Position numbers and translations under genes: made by a program. This document shows, piece after piece, positions 21,702 to 34,300 of a stretch of 64,000 nt of DNA (position 1 is the first letter of the stretch; each line of letters starts with the position of its first letter). Source of the stretch: Trebouxia sp. TZW2008 (Eukaryota > Chlorophyta > Trebouxiophyceae > Trebouxiales > Trebouxiaceae). Location of the stretch: positions 62,001 to 126,000 of the forward strand of contig BDIU01000190.1 of NCBI GenBank assembly GCA_002118135.1. Reading direction: 5' to 3'. Under the pieces are notes generated by a model that saw nothing but the letters and a program-made list of their open reading frames with translations, was not told the DNA's origin and searched no databases.

Positions 21702-24700
21702 TCAGATGAAAGCCAAGGATGGGTTGCCGTTACTGGGACGGCCTCGGGGAGGTGTGGGTGGTCGCTCCTCATTGATTGACTGCGGCGTGACAACAACACT
21801 GAACTTGCAGGGTCAAGACATTCGTCATGCATGAAGGCAATCATCAGTCATGACAGCGTAACATCCGTGTATGGACATCCAAGGCTGATCTGCAAAAACT
21901 TTGCTGCATGCGCACAGCCAGGCACAAGCAGCGGGACAATAGCTCCACAAGACAACAAGCATCATGTAGAAGCAAGCATTTGCAGGAACACAAAGAGCCG
22001 ATGTAAACAACATGGCAACACCAGACGCATGTGTACTTGTCAAGAGGCTCAGCAAGTCCTGCCTAGGTACATACCTGCAACCAGGTGTCTGTCATGGGGT
22101 GGGGTGTGGGGGGCTCTTCTTCTATGGGCTCCCCATAGGCAGGGCTCTTGGGGGTCCCAGGACCGTTGGGGGGGAGCGGGTGTATCAGCTTGGGTACCAT
22201 GACCAGGTCTCTACCCAACACCAGAATTGCACCTGAATAAGCAAGCCGGGGATTCAGCAATCGGCGAGAGTGATTGCTCCTGTGCACAACAAGCTGGGCC
22301 TGCTGAGCCTGTGTAGCATACGCCTAGAATGGTTGAAGTGAACAAATCATGGCAAGGGAGTGTAGCAGCTTAGGTATGACCAGGTCTTTGGCTAGGTCCA
22401 TAACTAGACCTGAGTTGTGCAACCATGCCATTCAGGTTGATAGGGTTTGAACTGAGGTATTGTGAATTGAGTGTATGCATGATGGATCTGATGCCAATAC
22501 GCCTAGAGCAGAGCTGTGCAACACATTCAAGGTCAGTTTGACAGCAACAGCAATGTCAAGAAGCATTGCGCTGTTGACTGTGAGCAAGGCTCAAAGTGCA
22601 CAAAACAGCGGATGCATATGCAACTGGCGTTTCCTGGGAGGTGCATGTCCACTAAGACTAGGTCAGGATCGGAGAAGGCGATGACGAGATGGACCAAATC
22701 CTGAGTGGTGATGAAAGCAAAGTCAAGACACAACTGGTAAAGCTGTCAGGTGAGCATGTTCAAACTTGAGGCATCAGGTTTACATATACTGACAAGCTCA
22801 CCTGCATTGTTTGCTGTGCCACAGTAGTTGGTTGCAGAGAACAGGGTGATAAGATGACCTTGGGCAAAGCGCTCAAAGCCGTCCATGACGCACTCATGCG
22901 CTCGCACAATCATTTGCAGATTATTCGCCTGCAAGCAAGCATGACACATTTGCTGAACGCAACAGGCACACAGCAGCATTGTGATGCCTAGCTGATGCAC
23001 TGCCCGGTTTCAACCCCACCTCAATTGATAAACCGACATATGATGTGAGAACAGCAAGAAGCAGCCGCTCAGCAACCCGAAGCAGTCCCTCCCTTTGCAA
23101 AGCTGCTCCTGATGGGCTGGTGGCAGATGAGCCTCCTTTGTGTGCACTGCATGCATAACCAAAATGTATCATATGGGATTTGCACCCAGGACCATATCGT
23201 GGATAAGACCCAAACTTAAGGTCTAACCACTTCTCTACACGTCCAAAAGTCTGAATCTCAGTACCGACCTGCTATTGTCTGAATTTTGGACGTAAATGGT
23301 TACAAAAAGTGCCACAAAAGCATGGCTTAATAAAGGCAGCGACAAATGACAAGGCCTGACTGCATGGGAGTCAGAAGCAGGCAAAGCTAAGAAGGCTCAA
23401 TGGCATGCCTTGCAGAACTCTTTGACGCGATCTGGGCCAAAAGTGACCAGCCCTGGCCCCCTGGGACTAGGCTGCACCCCCTCCACCCCGTCATTGGTGG
23501 TGGGGTCACTCCACAACAGGTCCATTAGCACCACACCGCCATCTTCCATGGTCAAGGGCCGGACTAGCTGATCTATCTGCTCTATCCTGTTGATGGAACG
23601 CCCAATGCCTGCATGATGCACAGTTGTCAGGACCTAAAAATGGCTGTACAGTAAACTCTCCTTATAACGACTGCTTTGGTCACCAAAAAACTTGTCCCTA
23701 CATCAAATTGTCCTTTACTCAGAGGGACCACTGCAGTCAGAAAGTAGTGATTGGTTACAAATACTGTGGTCCTTACATCGAGATTGTCCTTACATTGAAT
23801 GTCCTCACAAAGAGAGTTTACTGTAGCAGGAATGGTACACTTACAACACGCATTGTATGCTTGAAGGACATACATACAACAGACTGCTGACAGACGCAAA
23901 CCAACAGCATGGCATGAAGCTCATGACATCAGGGTCTGGCTTTGAAAGTTACCACCATGCACGCAAAGGACCTGGTCCTCTAGGGTGGCGGCCGAAAGGA
24001 ATGTGGTACAACTGCAGCATCTGTTGTGTGCTTGTATGACAGAAAGAATCTGCTGGATGACACACTCAACAGCACGGCCTGGATTGATATTGTACCGTAT
24101 GCATTAAAAGGGTTCTGTCCTCTATGGTGCAAATGTAACCTGCATTGTGTGCTGTAGTAGAGACAGAGTGTAGATTGCTGAATGTATTAGTGTGAGAGTG
24201 AATCTCAAAAACGCACCGCCATGCATGCAAAGGACTCGGTCCTCTATGGTGGCAGCCAGTGGGAGCCAGTTGAAGAGACTGTTCAGGCGTTTCCATGCCC
24301 AGATGCCCTGTTGCTCACCTAACCGCTCTGTGCACTCTAAGCGGAACCCAAACAAGGCATTGATGTCTGAGGCCTGCATTCAAGCAGAGCAAAGGTTTGT
24401 GCATGCTTCTGAAAAGCGAAATAACACACTGATATCTGATGGCTACATCCAAGCAGAGCTTCAAAGAAATTTGCTCTGTGCACTCTTCAAACAACGCACG
24501 TCAAGGCATTGATATCTGAAGCCTGCTTTTAGGGAAAGATTTGATATCAGACTTGATGAGCAGAATCGCCCAAGATTGCTGCTGTTTGAACTCTTATAGC
24601 AGCGCCCAAGAAGGTTGTCTTGGGTGTGCAGTAATGCATGCAAAACATTGTAAATACAGCGGAAATTCAACAGATGTCATGATAGGATGAAGCATTGTCT

Positions 24701-27700
24701 CTCGCTGAACATTGATGAGAATGCCGATCAAGATAATGAGCTGTACATATGCTGACAAGCCAGAACTCAAATAAACAATGCCAAGCAAGGTACAATGCGG
24801 ACATGGTCTGCTCGTGAACTCATGGACTTGTTGCAGAAGGCTTACACTTTCTGTGCGATATGCGCCTGCTTTGACAGGCAATGAGCAATTGCTGTAACTC
24901 ACTGCACAGATGAGAACAACCTTGAATGTCTTACACTGGGAAAGCCTCGATACACCACAGACAAGGGGCTGATCACATGCATGGATCCAGTTACATACCT
25001 CATGGTTGCCTCGTATCAAGTGCACGTTCCTGGGGTGCTCAATCTTCAGCGCTAGCAGCAGGCATATTGTCTCCAAGGAGTGCGCCCCTCGGTCGACATA
25101 GTCACCCAAGAACAGGTAATCAATGTATGTGATGTCACCGGCTGTCGAAGGCGTGCCATACTCCTCAAACAGCCGCATCAAGTCGCCAAACTGACCATGA
25201 AGGTCGCCAAACAACTTGATGGGCGCTGCAATGCACAGCAGCTGTGTCACCTGACATTGCCATAAAGCATAGATACACATAGCTTTGCAAGCAGCAAAAT
25301 TGCTTAGCTGTAGCAAGCACAGACAGCGCCAGCAGATGCATCAGTCGACATGGGACAAACATTGCAACTCCTCAGGCAGATAAGCCAACCTGATTATAAC
25401 ATGGGAGAACTCAACATGACATCAAATTGTGAAAAGCAGGGTCACTCAACACATGAAGTGTAATTGCTTAACTGCCAGCAATGCACCATGCTGTTTCACC
25501 AACAGCATAGCGTCTTGATGGTTCATGCTGACTGAAGCAATATTCAGACTTACAATAGCTCAGTGATTGGGTGTGATGCAGATTATTGAGGGCAAGTGTG
25601 CAAAAGCTCACCTCTAAGGCGCAGGACAGAAGGCTCTGCTTGTAGTATCTGCTCAGCTACGTCACACAGCTGGTTGATCTGCTCTGTATCTAGAAAAAAC
25701 TTGCTGTCGTCAGAAGGCTTCCAACCCCGAGGATTCAAGAACTCCCTCAGCACTATCTGCAAAGCGCAGTGCTAGGCTTATAGCATCAATTGTGCAAGGG
25801 CAGCAGTGGACGCCGAAGGTGTCGTTGGGCAAAACGTGAGGCTTTGTAGATTCCTATGCAAAGTGAGACTAGTCAGAATGACAAGACAGAGCACCAAATC
25901 TTGACTCTCCTTGTGAGAGCAGGTCTTTTAGTTGCAGCCCTTTTTGAACAAGGTCTACAGTCCTGATTCATGCACTCTCCCAGAGACTGTGATGACCATT
26001 GTTTGCATAAAGCAGTGCAGGAGTGAATGCGAATAATGCCAAATGGGCACAAATCAGCAGGGCTGTCATAACAAGGCATGCAGGGTATGCATCAGGTCAC
26101 AATTGCAACACCACAAACTAAGCATTGCCAAATCAGCTCCATTTGACCTTTGACAGCAGCAGTTGGATTGTAAATGAGGTTTCAAAGAGCTGTTGACCTT
26201 GTGCGCGCCAGGGTCTGAATTATGCCTCTCAAAGAGAGGCGTCCTTGAGGGCTTAGTCACGCTATCTGTGCCCATGCTGACCCGCCTGCCCTCATTCTCA
26301 AACTGGTCAATGGACAATTGCCGTACCAGGCCCCTCAGATTGCCTGCAAGACCCAAAGCCTTTGGTGGGATGAAGTTTCAAGCAAATTGCACAGATCAAT
26401 CAACAGGTTGTACAGCAGGTGGCATGTCAGCAGCACAGCCAATCATGGCAACTTTGTTCATGCAATTTGCAACATTGTGATGGCAAGCACTTGAGCTCAT
26501 ATCATCAACAAACACAGGCATTCCCTCCCCATGCAAGTCACACATAGAGTCAGTCATTCTGATACATGTAATTCGTATGCTATTCAAGGTCAACATGCAA
26601 GCATCTGACATCGAGTCAACTTGCTGGCAATGCCTGTAGCACAAGGGGCCTGACATAGCTACAAGCATGGCCTGACACAAAGTCATGGGGATTGTTTTAA
26701 GGCTGATCAGACCTACCTGGCGTATCTTGCGCAACAACTACAGCCCTATGGTACAACCTGACATCAGGCGTGGGGGGCGTGCGCTGATTGTTTAGAGCAT
26801 ACTGCTGCTTCATCTGCAGGGTTACGCTGTTGGGGCTTTCAGCGTCCCGCGTGCTGGGGCTGCTGTCAGGCGTGCTGGCTGGGCTCTGCATGGCGGAAGA
26901 TTGCGCTGATGACTGCGCTTGTGGCGTCTGTGCTGAGGTGCTGCAACAGAAAACATCACAGTCAGTGCTGAAGTGCTGCAGCAGGGAGCAGCGCAGTCAA
27001 GCATGACAGCAGCAGTCCTGAGCAACATTGGGAGGGCATAGAAGATTGCACTGGTGACTGCGCCTATGGCGTCTGTGCTGAGGTGCTGCAAAAGGCACCG
27101 TCACAGTCAGTGCTGAAGATCTGCAACAGGCAACAATGAGGCACTATAGGAGCAGTGTCGAACAATGATGTGCAGCATGATGTATAATGCTGGTGACTGG
27201 GCCTGCGGTGTTGATGCTGAACTGCTGCAACAGGCAAAATCAGAGTCAACTATAGCAAGACTGTTCAGCAGAACTTTGGTGCGTTATGCAGAAAGGCTTT
27301 GATGATGTACAAGGTGACGCCAATGTGGCTGCTGAGCAGTCAGTGTGTTGCTTCATGACACTGCCCAAAGTCATCTTTTGAAGCACACTGAGCAGCTTTC
27401 TGGAGATATGCTGCTTGCCATCAGAAAGCTCAGAAGCAAGATAGTATGTGCACTTCTGCACAGTCTTGGCCGTATTGCACCAAGAGACCATAGTTTCAAC
27501 CAAACATGGGCTTTTGGGACAATACAGTCAAGGTCGTGCTCATCCGAAGTGCACATCTATTGCTGTCACTCGCTGATCTATGTCATCTTGATGAAGTCTG
27601 CCTCATTGCTAATGCTTGAAACAGCAACATCAACGTGCTCACAACGTTAGAACGTGACAATCTATCAAAAGCACTCCAAAAGTTGTGCATGTTTTGCTGT

Positions 27701-30700
27701 ACACAGATCTTTGTGCTGATTTGAGGAAGCACAACACCTGCTGGCTGCTGCAGAAGCTTCCCTGTCCAAGTCTTCATCTAAGCAGCGCAGATCCTCAACT
27801 GCGCCGACGCGCCTCACTCCCATGGCTGCTGCGGCAGCTGCTTCTTCAGCTGCTGCTTCAGCTAGGACAGCAGCCCCGTCCTGAGACCCATGTGCTGAGT
27901 CCAGCCACTGCCGCCTGCAGCACAGGCGCTAGACCACATTGATGCAAGCGTTACTGCTTGAGGACCCAAGCTTCACAAGCAATGGTGTTGCATGTCATGT
28001 CGTAGGCATCAGTCATTTTGAAGCGCCGCTTGATTCTGTTATTTATGGTTCTGTCTGCACCGCTGTAGACTGCAATGTCAATCTACATGATGAGGGTGAC
28101 AAGACAAAAGATCATGAGTGCCCTGCATAGCAGCTGAGCTGCCTACAGCATTGACTGGCAAAACTCAATCAACATGCGTTCTTGGCTTTGCTTGCTTTGG
28201 CTTCAACTGGCAGAAAGGTAGCTCAGCAGTGCTGTCCAATGCTGTATGCCTTGTATGCAATGCCTCTGCATTTTTGACATGATTAAGTTTTGTAAGCGGA
28301 TATGATTTGGCTTACCATGTCGGCGATCTAGGGTCACATATGGAGAGCTGTGAGCCACCACCGTCTTCCGCTAAGAGGAAGTCATCAAGGAGTGTGCTGC
28401 CTTTCAGACCACCGTAGATGAAGATATAGGAGCCCACTGCAGCCACCGCATGCCGACACCTGTATTACATACAGCTGTTGTGCAAAATCAACAGTGATTT
28501 CTTCTATGCAGTGCTGCACAATTGCAGCCTGGTCAATATGCATTTTTACGCACGTGTTGCCTTGGTGACATGTTTGCATCTGTCATGCGCATTCAAAGCA
28601 GAGCATACTGAGCATAATTTGCTGCCGGAGTACAAGCTACAATAGCTGCAGATGAGCCAAGCCATTCTTTGTCCCTGCTGGTCAGGGGCACCACTGCATG
28701 AAATGCAATTTGCTCACTGTGATGCTGATCTGCTTACTGTGATACTGATCTGCTATCCCAGTCCTCTTCATTCTCCGGCGCCTCCTGGTTCACCCAAGCA
28801 CCAGCAGCAGTGTCAAGCGTGACGACAGATGCGCTGTCATCGACCATTCTGCCCCCTCCAACTGCCCCTCCCGAAATGTGTAATCGCGCATTGACAAAGA
28901 CTGCTCCATGCTGATACCTTGGCACTGGCATGTCACCTGCAACAAAGTATTTGTTGAGTGCAAGCAGAGCTTGTTGTCAACTAGTGACGTTCTTCTCCAC
29001 TCTTTTTCCACCTTTTTTGCACTCCAGCTGCCTATGCTCATGCTCATTGGAATGTACACCTGCCATGTGGTCATGCCATATGTGATGTGTACCTGACTTT
29101 TGCTAGCAAAGCTAGCCATGCTCAATGTGAAATGAGGCGCGCCAGGCTGCATGCCTCACACGTGCACGCTCACATAGCATCTGATGCATGACTTCTTACG
29201 TGTGCACCATTGAATATGATGAAGAAGTACGCTAGTGCAAGTGTGCAAAAGAGCATCAGAACCAGCAAATCTGGCTTGACATATCTTTGCACTTTGAGCG
29301 TGATGATAGACTCCTGTTTGTTGCAAGTGGCAAGGTTGATGCAGCTGAGGAGCAGCACACGACAACAAGCGCAGAAGCACATTGCATAGAATGCTTAAAA
29401 TCCTACCTGGCGCAGTAGCCCATTCCCATCGACCATCCCTATGCCTAGCCAAGCCATAGGCATCCCCAAGTGGGGTGCCAGACTCATCCCTGCCACCACA
29501 CAGCAACAGCAAGCCATCTGACCTAGCTGCTGCTGTTGCATACATTCTGGCGCTGGGCATGTCGCCAGCATCAGTGATCCTCTTCCACTGATATGGCTTC
29601 TCTGAGGTGTCGAGGGCCCAGGCGTCTGACAAGGTGGCTTTGCCGTCATTGCCGCCCATTGCTACTAGGAAGCGGTTGGCTACCAGTGCAAGAGTGTGTG
29701 CATAGCGGGCGCTAGGGCCAGCACCAGATACCATGACCCTGCACCAGCAGTCCTGCTGAGATTGCAGTGACATGCAAACAAGGGGCGGAAACGACAGTAA
29801 AAGTAGCAGTGGTCAGCAAGGGCGTTGAGCATCAGTCCCAACTCGCCCAATGGATTGATGGCGTGCAACATCCACTCCAGCTGTCACGATTGGCCTTTTG
29901 GATGTAAGCTGAAGCTTTCATGAAGCTGCTTTTGCAGCATCCTGATGGAACTGTGCCACAGGACTGAGGAATGTGACAAACTGATCTGATGTGTCAAGAT
30001 CCGGTACGTAAAGTTGGTACAGGGGCATGTATCTCTCTGACCTGCAACTATTCAAGTTTGCATGAGCAAGCTGATGCAGCAGAGCCTGGAGCAAGCTCAC
30101 CTATGCCATCGCGGTCTGTCAAAGTCTGTGAAGTCCAGAACATGCAAATCCTCAGAAGCCAGCCCAGCAGGCCCTATGCCACCCTGCAACGCAGCATCAC
30201 CAACGTACATCAGCACTGCATGTAGCAGCGCTGCTGCATTGTGTTACTGTCAGCATAGCCATACAGCTACCTGCACAACAACCATGCTGCCGACTGCTGC
30301 AGCAGCGTGTGCAGCTCGAGGTGAGGGTGGCTCCCCATGAGGGGCCATCTTTTCCCACTTGCCAGTCCTAACATCCATGATATGCACATCACTGGTGGCG
30401 CCAGCCAGTCTTATGCCTGCCACAAAAGCAATGGTATTTGAGGTGCGGAGTATAGGTCTGCCAGTGCACACGTGCCAGAATGTGACACTCACCCGCTGTA
30501 GAAGCAGGGCCTGGTGAGGCCGGAGTGTCGCCTCTTTGAGAGCCTTCCAAAGCTGTTGCTCCTCCTGGACACTTTCAGAAGGTTCTTAAGGCATTGGCTG
30601 GGCCCTTGACGCAGCACTGCAAGAGTCCTAACTTGATCACTCACCAAACAAGACCAATTTGGCGCCGGCCAGCTCGCCGTCTGGTCCAGCGACGGTCGTC

Positions 30701-30801
30701 AGGGTATGACCGCATCTTGGACCGGGTGGAGTGCCAGCCAGGGGAAAAGGCTTGGGCATAGGAGCCAAAGGTGGACCTGTCTGCGATAGGTCTGCTTCCA
30801 T
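21702..30801 (-). CDS. BSL: Kelch-repeat PP1-like Ser/Thr phosphatase (BSL/PPKL)
   Basis: Plant/alveolate-type protein phosphatase with an N-terminal Kelch propeller; land-plant BSU1/BSL members act in brassinosteroid signalling, but the algal role is unknown. Seventeen exons in gene order: 30645-30801, 30493-30564, 30271-30416, 30101-30183, 29407-29738, 28738-28936, 28316-28459, 27738-27914, 26717-26940, 26198-26343, 25612-25756, 24999-25225, 24217-24373, 23409-23608, 22802-22928, 22075-22232, 21702-21779. They total 2772 nt, 923 aa, with every phase matching. The Kelch part has [73 protein letters not shown] and [10 protein letters not shown]. The linker has [17 protein letters not shown] and [16 protein letters not shown]. 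Catalytic motifs are GDLHG (615-619), GDYVDRG (649-655), GNHE (681-684), [13 protein letters not shown] and LFSATNYCG. The C-terminus [20 protein letters not shown] is BSL-typical. The intron after exon 14 uses a GC donor (AAG|GCATGC). Confidence 0.96.
23647..23825 (+). mobile_element. MITE copy 5 in BSL intron, opposite orientation
   Basis: A 175-bp element (23649-23823) with TA on each side. It starts CAGTAAACTCTCCTTATAAC and ends CACAAAGAGAGTTTACTG. Internal blocks are reverse complements of those in copies 1-4. It lies in the BSL intron upstream (gene order) of exon 14, not in coding sequence. Confidence 0.92.
23930..24216 (-). repeat. Two copies of BSL exon 13 donor edge
   Basis: The intact exon ends at 24217 in [15 protein letters not shown]. 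Downstream fragments near 24110-24135 (ATIEDRTLL) and 23955-23995 ([17 protein letters not shown]) copy the last 30-45 exon bases and junction. Confidence 0.8.
24374..24540 (-). repeat. Two copies of BSL exon 13 acceptor edge
   Basis: TTGATGTCTGAGGCCTGCATTCAAGCAGAGC at the intact acceptor is echoed at about 24430 (CTGATATCTGATGGCTACATCCAAGCAGAGC) and about 24509 (TTGATATCTGAAGCCTGC). They are decayed acceptor-side duplicates about 70-80 bp apart. Confidence 0.8.
26941..27245 (-). repeat. Copies of BSL exon 9 acceptor edge
   Basis: GGCGTCTGTGCTGAGGTGCTGCAACAG at the intact exon start (edge 26940) recurs near 27068-27095 and, more diverged, near 27205-27235, together with the GCAGAAGATTGCACTGGTGACTGCG exon block. 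Spacing is about 150 and 140 bp. Confidence 0.85.
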
Positions 30802-31341
30802 CTTAGCCGACTAACAGGGCCTCAGGCGGCGACGATCTTGCGAGGATGCCCGAGGCAATCACAGCTATTCAACGCAGCTGATCGTCGACATAATGGCGCC
30901 TCTGCAATATCAGCTGGCTGTGCTGTTGCAGTATTGACGACTCTGAGGACTTGTTTTGACTCGCGTTGGCTCGTCGCTGACTCACGTCTAATCACTTGCA
31001 TAACCTAGGGTAATTCGCATCAAATTGATCTCAAAATTCCAGAATTTACTCACGGACGGCGCATAGTACTGGTACGCATCGCGATCCCGAGTCCCGCCAG
31101 ATGCACAGGGTGCAACAAGAGCAATGCTTTGATGATCAGTCAGTGTGAGACGATGAAAGGCAAGGCGATGCCAGGCGTTGATCAGGAGCAATGGCCTCGT
31201 GCTTCTCGTTGCTCGGCGCTGCCTATCATACACAGCCACTGATTCTTTTGGTAGTCAAAACAGAATTCAAACTTGACAGGGCATCTGTTTAGCCTTTGCT
31301 GAAACCTCCCACGCTGTACAGCATTGGCGTCCCTGCACCCC
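30802..31341. promoter_or_regulatory. Divergent promoter region BSL / RING-Pumilio gene
   Basis: About 540 bp between start codons on opposite strands. The sequence is visibly CG-richer than neighbouring introns. No specific element was identified. Confidence 0.55.
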
Positions 31342-34300
31342 ATGGCTGGAGTGTGGGGCCGTCCAGTCCACGCAGAGGCTGAAGTCGAGCAGGACATCCT
31401 TGACAGCGAGTTTGCCTGTAGCATCTGCTTCACCAAGCCCCAAAGCGTCCGCTTCAGGCCGTGCAAGCATGCGGCTTGCAAGACATGCGTCGATAGCCTG
31501 AGAAGAACCAACATTTTCAAGGTCTGCAACTGCAACAGCATCACCTGTACTCTGAGTGATCTACCTCAGCCAATCTTCAAGCGCCTTTGCAGGCTGACGC
31601 TGGGGTCAAATGTCCGTACTGCCGTGGCTACGTTGAAGGATACGAACCACTGGAAAAGTAAGACCCTTTGAATAAGGGGTTAAGATCTGAATTGCTCATC
31701 ATTTTTGCTTTTGTGTTGACAGCGTTCTTTGCAAATTCCCACAGCAGTTCTTTTTGCTGCAGGGGCTCAGCATTGGATGATGACTTGTCTGCTGCAAACA
31801 AAGCAGCAAAAGCAGCAGCTGCTGCCAGACATGGCCCCAAAATGCCTTCAGTGAGTCATGACACCCACGCAACAGTGTGAACTTTCGTGTCTGCTGTGGA
31901 TGTGTCATCACAACATGCATCTGCTTACAGATTCAGAGCGTGTCAGCTCCTCAAGGAGTGTCAAGCTCTGCCACACAGGAGCGCTGGCATTGCTCATGTG
32001 GCAAGACAAACACTGGTTTCAGGGAAAGATGTAGCAGCTGCAACAGACCAAACCCTATTGTTCCTGCAAGCAAAGAGACTGAACGCAAGGTGGGTGTGCT
32101 TCCCTGTGAGGTTGTTCAGCACAGCCCGAATATTTTGCAATTTTGCTAGCAACAGTGTTTATGTTGCTGAAAACATGTCTGCATATGCAGGATCTGCTCA
32201 AGTGCAGTGATGATGAGATACTGGCGCTCTCAATCCAGAAGCTTCATCCGGCTCTTGATTCCGCATTCAGGGATGCTGGCATGCCCATTGAACAAAGCTC
32301 TGCTTCGTCTGGGAACAACCTGAGTGTTGCAGGTAGTCTGCATGTAACACCTCAGCGGCATTCATCGCACAGCACTAGGTCATCTTGCATCCTGATTCTG
32401 TAATCAGTGTTAAGCATGGTGATTACCTGCCTGACTGCATTTGTGCACTTGCATGTCAAGTTTGTTCAGCTTGGTGCTTGGACCTCCTATTTATCACAAC
32501 TGAGGTGCACTACTAAATCCTGAGCATACAGTCTTTGTTCGTGTGTACGCCCAGGCACAGAGGCTTCAGTGCAGCAGGCAATCACCAAGAACGGCTTGGA
32601 GAAACTCAAGCGCGTTGTCAAGAGCCTCACGTCACATGGACATGTGCACAGCTTGTTGTTTCATTGGTATGGCAACTACACTCTCCAAGATCTAGTGGAA
32701 GCCAGCAGCAAACTTAGGAGAGCAGCTGTTGTCATGCTGCAGCAGGGCGGGGTAAGTGACTGAACAGCAGCAATTTTGGCATAAAACTGCTTTTGAAACG
32801 GCCTGTGATGTTGGACTTGTCCGGTGGTTCTGCTTGCTGTGTCATGCAGACTGTCATGTCTGACAATGGTTCAATGCGTGCAGGAAGGTGCATTCTCTGC
32901 AAAACAGATAGCTACCTTACAGGCTCTGATCAATGGCAAAGATGACTTGCTAGGTGAGCATCAAGACACTTTTACACACTGCAGCTTTAAGTCTAACTTG
33001 TGCTTGTCATCAACCTCAAGCAATACTGGTCACATCTGATATGAGGCAGCCGCTCCGTGATGTATACTTCTCTACTCTGCTTGCTTGCAGGGCTGATTGT
33101 CAGGGAAGTGGCTAAAGATGCAGTTGAAGCAGCACTGCACAAGCAAGGCACCTACGCCTTGCAGAAGATGCTGGAGTCCCCGTGCACAGACAAGGAGTTT
33201 GTGGTGCTGGGCAAAAGTCTGATGCAGAAGGCTGTAGAACTTGTCAATGGCGAGCCAGGAATCTACGTCATGGGCAAGCTGGTTGAGCAGCTGGTGAGAT
33301 GCCACAATGTGTTTTGGTGTACCTTCAGTGACACCGCCTGATGAGCAGCCATCCTGATCATACAGTCTGCCTGCTTTGCCGTGTTTCCCTGTTCTATCAA
33401 TTGCAGAACGTCAGGTGTCTTGGTTGCCCATTCGAGGCACAAATGTTTTAGCTTGATTATTGCATTCTTTGCTCAACATGTTAGCATAAGTCATGGTGCA
33501 TGTTGTTGCACTCAGGAGCATGTCGTTGGCTCAAAAGCGTTTGCTGTACTCATCTACACATGCTTTGCAGGTCAAAGCTTCCAACAGGGCTGACAATCAG
33601 CCAACTGCAGATGATGCGTATAATCTGTGCAACTCCATCTGTGGGCTCTTTCTGTCAAAGCAGGCCAAATATGATGACAGTCAGCGCTATGAGAAGCTCC
33701 GCTTTGACATGATTGTTGCTGCCATCACTGGAGGCATACCCAGCAATCCCTGTGCCAATGTGAGTCATTGCCCTAACAAAAACTCAACCTGCTGTATTTG
33801 CATCATGCACACCCTTCACACTCTGCATGACACATGGTGTATGCCAGGTCAACACCATGACATGCACTGCAAACTGTTGACGCCTTGCAATTTGTGCTTT
33901 GCACAGTCTGCAGTTCTGCTCAAATGGCAATTCTCTCAAGTGCTGCATCAGATGGTGTGTTTTCGCATGCTTCCCCATACAATCTGTCAAGCCCTAGTCA
34001 AACTCCCTGCAGTTGGCCATCGAAATGGCAAAAGGCGCCTTTGAGATCCAGAAGAAGACCCCTGGTCGCTTTCTTGTGAAGCAGCTGATGAAGATGCAGC
34101 CACGACGCAAAGAAGCACAGGACTTTGTGCAGAATGTGGTGTGCCATGTGGGAGAGGCCTTTGAGCAGAACCTGGTGGAACTCATGGTAAGCTTCAAGCA
34201 ATGGCTTCTGACACGAGTCGTGCCTGCTATGCAGACCTGTTACCTTGCCAGCTGAGCATGAAAAGTCAGTGAGCACGCCTTCATCTTGCACACTACTGCA

